A DNA stretch of 64,000 nt from Paenibacillus harenae DSM 16969 (GTDB lineage: Bacteria; Bacillota; Bacilli; Paenibacillales; Paenibacillaceae), in NCBI RefSeq assembly GCF_000422465.1, contig NZ_KE383843.1, positions 1 to 64,000 on the forward strand. The letters run 5' to 3'. The notes below the pieces were generated by a model that did not search any database, was not told the DNA's origin, and saw only the letters and a list, made by a program, of their open reading frames with translations. Of the stretch, positions 27,901 to 35,132 are shown one piece after another (position 1 is the first letter of the stretch; each line of letters begins with the position of its first letter). The position numbers and the translations under genes were made by a program.

Positions 27901-28952
27901 TTAATCAGATTTTCGACGATGTACAGCGCTTCGCCAAGAGCCATATAGTAACCGCCCCAGTCGCCCTGATGTCCGCCGCGCAGCACGAGTCTCGTATTGC
28001 CGTAATAATCTTTCACATGGTTATCGATCGTCTTGAATATGCGCTGAAGCGCCGCTCTTTTCTCCTCCGGCGTCTGCGCCGGAGACCAATCGTACTTCAA
28101 CACGTTGGCGTAAAATTTTAGCTCTTCAATATATTTGTGGATCGCCAACTTGCCGCCAGCGCTTCCATCCACTTTGGCCGATAAATTGTTAAACAGATTA
28201 ACCTGTTCTTGCACGTAGCCATCGATCAGAGCCTGTTTCTCCGCATCCGTCAGATCCGGCGCCAGCATGTTATCCGGATTCTGGTCGGGCTTGAATTTAA
28301 AGCCCTGCTTTTCCCCATCCGCATGAATATAGGCTTGTGTATGGGTATAGGCGCTATAATAGCCCCTTGAAACAGTCGTCATACTGTTCCAGGGATGGGA
28401 TTTAATCGTGATCTCGACCGTATCCTTCCCAACCGTTGATTCCAGCGGAAGCATGATCGTTTTGTAAAAAAAGCGGTTCGAAAGCACCCAGCCCGTGTTT
28501 ATAGGTTCATAATCCCCATTTGTGGTATATCCAATCTGCTCCCCGTTAATATGAATCATTTCGTTGGAGGTGGACGATTCTTCCCCTGAAAATTTCACGG
28601 TGAAATAGTTGCGGAGATACGGATCGACTTTCATTGTAAAAGTCAACTCCCCCCCGCCCCCATCAGCTGTGCGAATATTCGACACACGGGCTGTTTCGCC
28701 CATGAAACCGGTAATTACGCTCGTAAAGGCGTCCTTGAAGTTGTGAGCGCTTTCAGAATCAATATTGCCGAAATCAAGCTTGTCCAAATAACCGTTAGTT
28801 GTCGGCCCTTCTTCCGCATGCACCACCTTACCTGGCACGGGTACGAGCCCCGGGAAAATCAACGCGGCGATCAAGAGAATAATCATGACCCTTCCGGATT
28901 GTCGTTTCGTTTTCTTTACTCGTTTGAATACGTCCCCTATGGAACCTTTCAT
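21954..28952 (-). CDS. Giant secreted multimodular protein, probable polysaccharide-active enzyme of unrecognised family
   Basis: About 2332 residues from the ATG at 28952, nine bases after AAAGGAG; the frame is open to 29024 but that start lacks support. A signal peptide ends at VVHA. The first 900 residues are an alpha-helix-rich region I do not recognise, with segments such as GGHQGDWGGYYMALGE, YMYEGAWKSHEGLRIIG and DERNQSFSGFMAYGARTGRG; the layout resembles alpha/alpha-toroid lyases. Then come FN3 (930-1015), a DUF1349-like sandwich (1027-1220), FN3 (1224-1330), an F5/8-type discoidin domain (1387-1527), FIVAR (1530-1594), two putative-Ig domains (1597-1767), LamG (1824-2020), FIVAR (2027-2090), two Ig-like domains and a helical C-terminus. 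There is no sortase or SLH motif. It should act extracellularly; the reaction is unknown. Confidence 0.85.
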   Translation of the reverse strand: MKGSIGDVFKRVKKTKRQSGRVMIILLIAALIFPGLVPVPGKVVHAEEGPTTNGYLDKLDFGNIDSESAHNFKDAFTSVITGFMGETARVSNIRTADGGGGELTFTMKVDPYLRNYFTVKFSGEESSTSNEMIHINGEQIGYTTNGDYEPINTGWVLSNRFFYKTIMLPLESTVGKDTVEITIKSHPWNSMTTVSRGYYSAYTHTQAYIHADGEKQGFKFKPDQNPDNMLAPDLTDAEKQALIDGYVQEQVNLFNNLSAKVDGSAGGKLAIHKYIEELKFYANVLKYDWSPAQTPEEKRAALQRIFKTIDNHVKDYYGNTRLVLRGGHQGDWGGYYMALGEALYIVENLIKDDSVYGEAAFNEFLDEPFATGTTEGEFSLAGVDWDGGELTRRAAWERVMKANFDFARARLSYIYNQVVYMYEGAWKSHEGLRIIGSPFFEGKERSHRILLETLGIAPFLGEEVLVGPGGEELDLYHSLFKHDGSAVFTDDFVHIVGKGLAKSKLDAEGNVVRRLPYGKHYTGLTEAGLTRENGYVANYGEAANYLLVYFYKTLGHAGDEEVNDEILKAALTSIHARGFVRYPSLDGDGKRIMRAEQVTDERNQSFSGFMAYGARTGRGMSLQFASLEMAMAGNEQRYSGPEWDKYWQYAGEAVGFVQQQLADRQLLHVKDFGYRGSMSGVNFLLEETYHYITEGRANYGRFDGNAMAGVVLPHTDFDVYKPEEIAALGVNPDDYEQLAWADIDNMYVSVRDGDFRMFGELNFRNRGMASNGRLHVIKDNYDHVVQIAANNRFRYEDYYLRAPQIDWDYHSGSAQNLNWTGAPPVLAGEAVPASYQPGVGTINRDNFEIDNPYNNYPELSTSRYGKYFMIFNTTRDEYGNKMTYEVELPADFAGSEVLDLVTGTNVPVVNGKVTVQPKTAMVLKLTSDFELASKPFHVDFVHALAGNGYVGITWKTTSGGQSYTIKRSEAEDGPYVIIAEGVTGNYYKDTTVHNGNVYYYKVSAVNGNGAGWDSWRAKADLTAPISGNTDEAWRDDRIGTTGGNAVIDGSSVSIDAVNGTGFDQGDDSNIYKRDINDSLHFVSRVASGNSSVSAKIGSASGEAGGIMMRDRLTKDKARYIYFGANENGGLVLQNRTRVSFAQFSIPVASPLNANIQGYTAAEYPYVKLMRDHDSQTVYAFVSKDGTNWTYVTKMSTLLPYAYYTGVTASDQAQFSEVTITETPQGIVTPFAARVKDQITLNWNKPKQASWFNVYRTYDEEASLTDPVLKPGTTELEDGSPWEEVLKGTRATSFQDGLRFGSVHYKVMAVHGDGSPQPFSAAASAYADSISTVLEDAESLPATDYTKASFYQFHKVLDRIKAEMAGPEFDEAKLINDIYEAKKLLVSFRVNLAKVQVQPSMVRASEKGWGNDNISEEQNGWFIFDGIETNLTHTRSAVSWVDVDFGAGNEKVVDTFRYLPRQSHLSRANNTIFKGSNDGVNWVDLHKITAVTEFKWYSAINPDTTPYRYIRIYDDHSGFVNFQEVEFLERGIDKTLLAYLLDESAAAIAAEVYTAESLQSLEQAVTAATSLEGNASATQEEIDAAAESLVTALEGLQYIPGMPVIASIGNKTVIAESKLTFTVQAETETAGIVYGISGLPEGATFNADTQVFDWTPSKEQGGIYSVIFTATAGELSSSKTVKITVKGQPVFESVATVELMAEKLFTYQVPATDPTNEPLVYSAENLPAGAVFDVPKGTFTWTPDQANYGSHPVTFTVSNGSFSVSQTVDFKVMLHILPAADYTKGSYYLYFKEAERIETEIMKPGADKLKLIAELDQAEGLLVHIPISLYSFEGNADNAIGSTGGTVYGTPEYPAGKIGQAVDLNGQHHVMLPETHPVANYDEMTFATWVYWKGGNQWQRIFDFGNDTNQFMFLTPRSGNNTLRFAIKNGGGEQIIQTSQLASNKWVHVAVTLGGGTAKLYVNGEEKATAGNFTIKPSNFKPKKNYIGKSQFNDPLLSGMIDEFRIYNYALSAEEIQAVYNNTAKWIDNSLLTVLLEEAAAINAEYYTEESVAVLQMAVSEAELVGGNADATQEEIDAAAASLLQALEELEIKITASLDPSEPNGLNGWYTAPVTVTLSAQGNVQYSVDGGSNWFAYEAPVTLSQEGANQMLYRPVTVTDSVYPKSVNVKIDLTAPQVTIAGEASYTIDQTINITCNAVDTVSGVTYSPCDQPVLQVKAYTLESGEHTATVTVEDMAGNQTTADHTFTVMVTFDSLKTVTNVFLQETNAKASDPVAKSLNQKLDQAKAAAGQGKIDAAKSMMADYIKQVTDQTGKYFTQEQANNLIRWARIVI

Positions 28953-29077
28953 AAGACATTTCTCCTTTTTTTGAGTGATTCTTCTATTCCCAATCTTGCT
29001 TCGTATACTCTTGTCTTGCCTCACCCCCCTTTCGGAGTACCTGCCATGCCAATATTCCGCGGAAGTAAATTCTCCTT

Positions 29078-29191
29078 TTAATAGAATTCAATGTTATATG
29101 CATGCTCGCCAATAACGAAATTACCGGACTCCGGGCTCAGAATGTGCCGGCCATTGATTCTCAAATTATGGTGGTTAAGTCCCTTGCAAGT
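29078..29191 (-). other. In-frame coding-like extension behind the TGA of the six-hairpin enzyme gene
   Basis: After the TGA at 29192-29194 the same frame stays open for 37 codons to a TAA at 29078-29080. It encodes a plausible protein end (NLRINGRHIL, then SPESGNFVIGEHAYNIEFY). This may be the original C-terminus cut off by a CGA-to-TGA change, or rarely read through. An AAAAGGAG follows the TAA with no start codon nearby, so further sequence may have been lost here. Confidence 0.45.
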
Positions 29192-31117
29192 TCATCTACT
29201 CTCGTCTCCGCCAGATGTTAGGTTTAGTTCGAATTCTCCTACCGCCTCCATGCCCACCCGGCGCAATACTTCAAGCCGGAAGGCTGTCGGCCACGCAACC
29301 AGCCATTCCGAAACGCCGAACGGCTCCGCCCAGCGGGTGTGAAAGAAGCCTTCGCTTTGGCTGCCCTCCGGACGCAGCTTGCCATTGATCATCAGGCTGC
29401 CGTCCGAAATGCCGATCGTCGCATTCGCCCATGCGGCGATGGCTCTTTCGCGCCACATCATGTTTCCGGTCAGTGCAGCCAGTTCAAGCCAGTCCTCGAC
29501 AAAAGCTAGCGCGAATGGATCGATATGATGGTGCTGAGTGGATACTGCCGTCCCTCCGAACGTATCGTACCCGATGTCTCCCAGTCCGGTCCTTGAGTCA
29601 TACCCAACAGTATGATGCCACTGCCATGTTGCCAGATACCAGGCGGCATGCTCCGCCAATTCGAGATACGTCAGCTTGCCGGTAACTCGGAACAGCGCAA
29701 GACCCGCTTTGAGCAAAGGAATTGCCGACTCCTTGTCTACGCAATAGGTATCCAGCGCCCCCGCCGTCGTGTAGCCGTTGCTCTGCAGCTCCCTCATATA
29801 ATAGCGGTAGCCAAGCTCCGCCCCATGAAGGTAGGCTTCATTGCCTGTAAGCTCGTATGCCTTGACCAGAGGCGGGACTAGGAAGCAGCCGACCGTGCCC
29901 TCCGGATCATGCGGAGTCCCGTCGTTCTTCCACGACTTCCCGATCCGGCCTTCCGGCGATTGCACGGATAAGACGAAATCACAAATGCCGAGCGCGGTTT
30001 CGCGGTAGATCGGCCGCTCCACTCCGCATCTCCGGGCCAATTCTTCCGCCTCGAACAGGTTTAACGCAGCCGTGCCGAGGTTGCAGGCGTCCTGCACTTC
30101 CTGCTCTGCCGGCTTGAATTGCAAGACGTAGTCGTACTCACAATGAATCATCCCGTTCGGCAGCCTTCCGCCGGCTGTCCAGCCGTCCAGTACGGCGAGG
30201 CCTCTACGAAGCGAATCCTCATTGCCGGAATTCAAATAATCTGCAAGCATCGAATTGGCCAGGGAAGCGTTCTGCCCGCACCAGCCGATTGCGTAATTGC
30301 GAGCTTGTCGCCACTTCTCTCCGTCCCATTTTCTGCCGAGCGAGAATCCCCGAAAATCCCCGTCTTCGGCCCATAGGCTATTCTTGGCATACGCCATGCC
30401 CAGTTCCCAGATGCGCTCTGGTTCATACCTTGCCCGAACCGGACGTTGTTGCAGCCGCCAGGCCTCTTCGAGCATCATTCTCCACGACGTGCGCGGCTCT
30501 GTGTAAGCATGTAGCGTCAGAAATGCACGGGCCGTAAACGTCTCGCCCGGCACAAAGTTCCTCTCCGCTTCGTATGCCTCGCCGTAACGGTCTCGGTCAT
30601 CGTAGGTCGCGGGCGACTCTACCTCCGGCCAGATCAGCCGGTGGATGACTCGTCCTCCAGCCGGCACGAGCGAGCAGGAAAAGCCTTGCATAACACGGGG
30701 AGGCTCGCCGAACAAGGCCACGGCAACACCGCCTCCCTCGGAGTAGGTTGCGCCGGCCACCGCCGTCCGATGCCACGCAAATACCCAAGGCTGTCCATCT
30801 CGCTCCAGCCCTTTCGGCTCCAGGCCGCTGCCCCAACCGTTCCCGTTGTAGGTGACGGAAGGAATCATATAATACTCAGGCTCGTAGTCGGCGGCGAAAT
30901 CCATCGATAGCTTGCACGAAGCAGGCGACTCGCCTTGATAAGTGAACTTCCGCGTCCATTGCGCCAGTCCTTCCCTTAGCAGTTTGAATGTATCGGTTGC
31001 TGCGAAGCGTTCGTCTTCGAACGGCAAGACGTCGCCGATGGTCCTACCGCCCAAGCGGAACCTATAGCCGTTGTCATTTTCACGTTGTTTCCAGTTGATC
31101 TCCACCGTCATCACCAT
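29192..31117 (-). CDS. Cytoplasmic six-hairpin-glycosidase-like protein, function unknown
   Basis: The 641-residue protein has no signal peptide. An N-terminal beta-rich part (1-210; YMIPSVTYNGNGWGSG, WVFAWHRTAVAG) precedes an alpha-helix-rich part (220-620) with repeated helical pairs and motifs such as NYAIGWCGQNASLANSMLAD, DTYCVDKESAIPLLKAG and STQHHHIDPFALAFVEDW. This looks like an alpha/alpha six-hairpin glycosidase barrel. I cannot name the family. It is fifth in a minus-strand series after the binding protein and permeases (35017-31241), so it probably acts on the imported oligosaccharide. The start at 31117 lacks a good ribosome binding site. The frame continues for 37 codons past its TGA. 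Confidence 0.75.
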   Translation of the reverse strand: MVMTVEINWKQRENDNGYRFRLGGRTIGDVLPFEDERFAATDTFKLLREGLAQWTRKFTYQGESPASCKLSMDFAADYEPEYYMIPSVTYNGNGWGSGLEPKGLERDGQPWVFAWHRTAVAGATYSEGGGVAVALFGEPPRVMQGFSCSLVPAGGRVIHRLIWPEVESPATYDDRDRYGEAYEAERNFVPGETFTARAFLTLHAYTEPRTSWRMMLEEAWRLQQRPVRARYEPERIWELGMAYAKNSLWAEDGDFRGFSLGRKWDGEKWRQARNYAIGWCGQNASLANSMLADYLNSGNEDSLRRGLAVLDGWTAGGRLPNGMIHCEYDYVLQFKPAEQEVQDACNLGTAALNLFEAEELARRCGVERPIYRETALGICDFVLSVQSPEGRIGKSWKNDGTPHDPEGTVGCFLVPPLVKAYELTGNEAYLHGAELGYRYYMRELQSNGYTTAGALDTYCVDKESAIPLLKAGLALFRVTGKLTYLELAEHAAWYLATWQWHHTVGYDSRTGLGDIGYDTFGGTAVSTQHHHIDPFALAFVEDWLELAALTGNMMWRERAIAAWANATIGISDGSLMINGKLRPEGSQSEGFFHTRWAEPFGVSEWLVAWPTAFRLEVLRRVGMEAVGEFELNLTSGGDESR

Positions 31118-31240
31118 TTTCTTGTCATATTACAGAAGCTGATTTGAAAACGCCGCGGATTTTTGAGTCTTCCTCCCGCATGCCTGGCTTGTCAAGAATT
31201 CGGTCTTGCCGCTCCCACTTCTCCACATCATCGGAACAGT

Positions 31241-32164
31241 CTACTCTTTTATAGAACCGAGCAGCACGCCTTTTATAAAAAACTTCTGCGCAAAAGGGTA
31301 CATAATGACCATCGGAATCGACGAGATAACCATCGCCGCCAGCTGAAGGGTTCGGGCTGTAACAATTCCCGCACCTTGAGCTTTTGAATAGAGTGCTTCG
31401 ACTGCGGCATTGTTGGCGCCCGCGACATTAGCCATCTGTTCAACCGCATTACTCGACTGTATCAGCTTTAAGATCAGGTACTGCAGCGTCTGCAAATCAG
31501 CGGATTGGGTGAAATACAGCGTCGCTCCGTAATCGTTCCATACGCCGACTGCCGTAAACACCGAAAGAGCAGCCAAAACCGGCTTCGATAACGGGATAAC
31601 AATACGGAAGAACATCGTATACTCATTCGCTCCATCCATTTTGGCCGATTCGAACAGAGCTTCGGGAATCGCCTTGAAATTCGCATTGAAAATAATGACA
31701 TTCCAAAATCCGCCAAAAAGGGCAGGGATGATGTAAACCCAGTAAGTATCATATAAACCGAGCCAATTCAACAGCATAAACGAAGGAATCAGACCGCCGC
31801 TAAAGTACATGCTCGTAAAGCCAATTGCCACATACCATTTTTTCCCTTTTAAATAAGAACGGGAAAAAGCGTAAGTAAACATCGCCGTATACAGAATAGA
31901 GATAACCGTTACAATCACCGTCCGCGAACCGCTAATCCATGCAGCCTTGAGCATCCCCGGATCCGACATAACCGTCGCCCAGCTCGCCCATGTAAATTCT
32001 CTTGGCCAAGCAAATATAGGTCCGCGCACAAGATTGTCGCCTGTATTCAAAGAATTGACGACAGAAAACCAAAACGGATATATCGTCACGATCATTATAG
32101 CGATCATGATGACGACATTCGTCACATTAAAAGTACGTTCTCTCCAGCTCCTGCCTCCGACCAT
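31241..32164 (-). CDS. ABC sugar permease, YtcP-type (MalG-like)
   Basis: The 307-residue membrane protein has six predicted helices, an EAA loop (ESAKMDGANEYTMFFRIVIP) and the family end FAQKFFIKGVLLGSIKE. The ATG follows GGAGG by eight bases. It forms an importer with the LplB-type permease upstream and the lipoprotein at 33320-35017; the ATPase must come from elsewhere. An enzyme of unknown function follows in the same direction. Confidence 0.93.
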   Translation of the reverse strand: MVGGRSWRERTFNVTNVVIMIAIMIVTIYPFWFSVVNSLNTGDNLVRGPIFAWPREFTWASWATVMSDPGMLKAAWISGSRTVIVTVISILYTAMFTYAFSRSYLKGKKWYVAIGFTSMYFSGGLIPSFMLLNWLGLYDTYWVYIIPALFGGFWNVIIFNANFKAIPEALFESAKMDGANEYTMFFRIVIPLSKPVLAALSVFTAVGVWNDYGATLYFTQSADLQTLQYLILKLIQSSNAVEQMANVAGANNAAVEALYSKAQGAGIVTARTLQLAAMVISSIPMVIMYPFAQKFFIKGVLLGSIKE

Positions 32165-32248
32165 TCCGGACGCCTCCTAAAAGTTATTCTCGCTGCTTCC
32201 CTAAATCATCTTCTCTGCAAGCGAAAAACTCGCTTCGGAAGCATACGT

Positions 32249-33229
32249 TTAAAACAAACCTGATTTTGTAAGCTTCTTGGATAGATGGTTGGCTCCAAGC
32301 AGCAGCGCAAGCGCAAACACCGATTTCATTAACCCGATCGCCGTAGCCGAAGCAAACTGGAACTGCCCAAGACCCGTTCGATACACGTAAGTGTCAATAA
32401 CTTGACTGGTCGGCATGTTCAAAGAGTTTTGCAGGACGTAAATCTGCGTAAAGTTATTGTTCAGCATGCCGCTTATTGCGAATATGACCAGAATCATAAC
32501 CGTAGGCAAAATGCCGGGCAGCGTGATGTGCAGCATTCGTTTCAAACGGCTCGCCCCGTCGATAGCGGCAGCCTCATATAAAGACTGGTCGATGCCTGCC
32601 ATGGCAGCCAAATACAAGATGGCGCCCCAGCCTATTTCTTTCAATAAATTGGTTCCGATGGCGATGCCCCAGAAATATTTTGGCTCGCCCAGAAACAGAA
32701 TAGCCTCATCGATCAGGCCCAGCTTCAGGAGTAAAAAATTTACGATGCCGCCATCCGGATTGAGCAGCGTAATGAACAACCCGCCAAAGATAACCCAGGA
32801 AAGAAAATGCGGCAGATACGTGACGGTTTGTACAAACGATTTAAACTTGGCATTCTGGATCTCGTTTAAGAGCAGCGCGAAAATCAGGGTTACCGGGATC
32901 CCGATCAGCGACCCCAAGAGATTGATGCCTAGCGTATTTCTCACCATGGGCCAAAACTCAAAGTTCCGGAAAATCGTCATAAAGTTCTCGAAATTGTTCC
33001 ATTGACTCGTGAAAATCCCTTTAAAACCCGAGATGGGATCGTAGGCCTTGAATGCCATCAACAGCCCGGACATCGGGATAAAATCGAATATGACAATGAT
33101 AATAATTGCTGGCCAAAGCATCGTCATGAGCTCCAACTGGGTTCGAAGATCGTGCCCGAGCCTGAACGTTTTTTTTCTTTTGATATTTGCTGTCGGGATG
33201 CCTCCCTGGGTGGCGCCTTTTGCCATCAT
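32249..33229 (-). CDS. ABC sugar permease, LplB-type (MalF-like)
   Basis: The 326-residue membrane protein has six predicted helices and an EAA loop reading SLYEAAAIDGASRLKRMLHI. It starts behind GGGAGGGA and ends 84 bp before the YtcP-type gene. A strong hairpin separates it from the binding-protein gene upstream, which may lower permease expression relative to the lipoprotein. Confidence 0.93.
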   Translation of the reverse strand: MMAKGATQGGIPTANIKRKKTFRLGHDLRTQLELMTMLWPAIIIIVIFDFIPMSGLLMAFKAYDPISGFKGIFTSQWNNFENFMTIFRNFEFWPMVRNTLGINLLGSLIGIPVTLIFALLLNEIQNAKFKSFVQTVTYLPHFLSWVIFGGLFITLLNPDGGIVNFLLLKLGLIDEAILFLGEPKYFWGIAIGTNLLKEIGWGAILYLAAMAGIDQSLYEAAAIDGASRLKRMLHITLPGILPTVMILVIFAISGMLNNNFTQIYVLQNSLNMPTSQVIDTYVYRTGLGQFQFASATAIGLMKSVFALALLLGANHLSKKLTKSGLF

Positions 33230-33257
33230 TCGTCCCTCCCTTGAAAAACAATGATAA

Positions 33258-33295
33258 TGCCAAAGTGCAGCATGGAATGCACATGCACTTTGGCA
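33258..33295 (-). terminator. Intercistronic hairpin between binding-protein and permease genes
   Basis: A perfect 12-bp inverted repeat (TGCCAAAGTGCA / TGCACTTTGGCA) with a 14-base loop lies 24 bases after the lipoprotein stop codon. The following minus-strand sequence (TTATCATTG) is a poor T tract, so it is more likely an mRNA-stabilising or partial terminator element that raises binding protein over permease. Confidence 0.7.
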
Positions 33296-33319
33296 CTATT
33301 CATCACTCGAATCTTACAA

Positions 33320-35017
33320 TTATGAATTAACGCCTTTAACCGTTACGCCCATTTCCTGAGACTTCTTCTGAAGTTCCGCGTCCAGCGCCGCATCAAGCTC
33401 GTCGACCTTCAATTGTTTCATCTTAGTGACAAACTCGTCATAGAGTTTGTTGAACGCTGCCTCATCCTTCGCGAGTACCATCTTGGCAACCTGAGCTTCA
33501 TAATATAGCTGGATTTGATCTCTTGTGATTGCATTTTTGCTTCCCGGTGCATAGAAATCGCCAGGCAATGTCAGTACGGAAGCATCATATCTAACGACTT
33601 CCGGTGATCTGCCGTAAGCGGTCTTCGCTTCCATCTCAATCAATCCTCCGGCGCCTTCCCTCTTTGTCGGAGCAGGCTGCACGTTTTCAAGAAATGCCAT
33701 ATTGACGAATTGCCAGAAGATATCCACTGCCGTTTTGCTGCTGTCCTTCTGAGCTTGAATTCCTTCATCCGTTCTTGTAATGAGACCTTTGTCGTCTTTC
33801 GTGTAATGGACGCCTTCGATACCAAAGTTACTGAGCGTCATCCCCTCGGCACTGGTCACATAACTAAGCCATTTCGCCAACTTTTCCGGTTCCTTTGTCG
33901 ATTTGGAAATCATCGTTTGCATCCAGCCGCGTCCCGGTTCGGACCAGAACGGGAACACCGGCTTTGTGCCTTCACTCGACAAGATCGCACCGGGCGAAAC
34001 CCAGAAATCAAGCTGTTCAAATTTGCCTTTGGGCGTCCCTCCGATGAACATGAACACACGTTTGGACAAGAGGTTCGCTTCGATCGACGCTTCATCCGTC
34101 GTCATCTGGCCGGGGTCGAAGTACCCGCCTTGGGCCGCCTTAAACAGGAATTGAATGGCATGCTTGTTTTCAGGAGACATGTAAATATTTCTAAATTTCC
34201 CGTCTTTGTCAATTGGCATCGCGCCAAAAGATTTTTGAAGGTATTGGAGCGTTTCGCCATGGTAGTTTTTGCCGTGAATCTGAAGCGGCATGACAGGCTG
34301 TCCGTCAACCGTCAGTTTCATGTCCTTTACCTTCTTAAGAGCCGCGAGCACGCCATCTTCGGTTTTCAGATCGGTAAGGGCAATGCCGGCCTCTTTCAAA
34401 ATATTCGCGTTGACTAATACGCCTTTGTTTTCAGCATACTTCGCTACATCCGCAAAGTAGTCGCTTGACGGAGGATATACCTCTCTCGCGTCATCGCTGA
34501 CCATGTGACTTCCAATCGCGAACCAGCCGCCATAATGCTTGACCATTTGCTCCTTCACATCTGCTGGAAAATCTTTGAGCAAATGGGATTCCGGATCGTA
34601 TTTCTCGAGAAATTCTTCCAGCTCCCAAACTTTGCCGGCATCAACCAGCTTCTTGCCCATATCCGGGCCTATGGTCGTGATGACATCCGGGAAACCGTCC
34701 GACGTTGAAACCATCATCAGATTCAATTTCGTATCGCCGTCTTGCGCCGGAATGTTGTAGCTGAAGGTAAGCCCTGTCTTTTTCGTCAATTCGCCCATAA
34801 CGGTACCTTCGTCCGTGTTCCATTGAGGCGGGTTCCAACCTCCTACTGTAGCGAACCAGTTCAAATTAACCGGTGCCGCAGACGCGCCCGGCGAAGCAGT
34901 CGCTCCGGTATCCGCCGAATTCGTCGGCTCGGTGCCGCTTCCCGATTTATTGGCGCTGCAGCCTGACAACGCAATCGTTGCGGCCAACGCCAGAATTGTA
35001 AACCCTTTCATTTTCAT
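33320..35017 (-). CDS. Solute-binding lipoprotein of an oligosaccharide ABC importer
   Basis: About 565 residues with signal peptide and lipobox LSGC, followed by a Thr/Ser/Ala-rich linker and an LplA-type binding domain. Segments typical of the group include TSDGFPDVITTIGPDMGKKL and the KVPAQ-like inner hinge. Of three close ATGs, the one at 35017 lies nine bases after AGGGGG and is preferred over that at 35026. It is first of an importer gene set (35017-31241) directly downstream of a kinase/regulator pair, the common arrangement in which the regulator controls the importer. Confidence 0.92.
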   Translation of the reverse strand: MKMKGFTILALAATIALSGCSANKSGSGTEPTNSADTGATASPGASAAPVNLNWFATVGGWNPPQWNTDEGTVMGELTKKTGLTFSYNIPAQDGDTKLNLMMVSTSDGFPDVITTIGPDMGKKLVDAGKVWELEEFLEKYDPESHLLKDFPADVKEQMVKHYGGWFAIGSHMVSDDAREVYPPSSDYFADVAKYAENKGVLVNANILKEAGIALTDLKTEDGVLAALKKVKDMKLTVDGQPVMPLQIHGKNYHGETLQYLQKSFGAMPIDKDGKFRNIYMSPENKHAIQFLFKAAQGGYFDPGQMTTDEASIEANLLSKRVFMFIGGTPKGKFEQLDFWVSPGAILSSEGTKPVFPFWSEPGRGWMQTMISKSTKEPEKLAKWLSYVTSAEGMTLSNFGIEGVHYTKDDKGLITRTDEGIQAQKDSSKTAVDIFWQFVNMAFLENVQPAPTKREGAGGLIEMEAKTAYGRSPEVVRYDASVLTLPGDFYAPGSKNAITRDQIQLYYEAQVAKMVLAKDEAAFNKLYDEFVTKMKQLKVDELDAALDAELQKKSQEMGVTVKGVNS

Positions 35018-35132
35018 ATTAATCATCCCCCTGCATATATTGTTTACTGCTTCTTTAGCATAACGGCATACGTACAGACAGCCTATGTTTCCATTTTAAT
35101 CTTTTTGTGCTTTTCGATAATTTTGGACAAGG

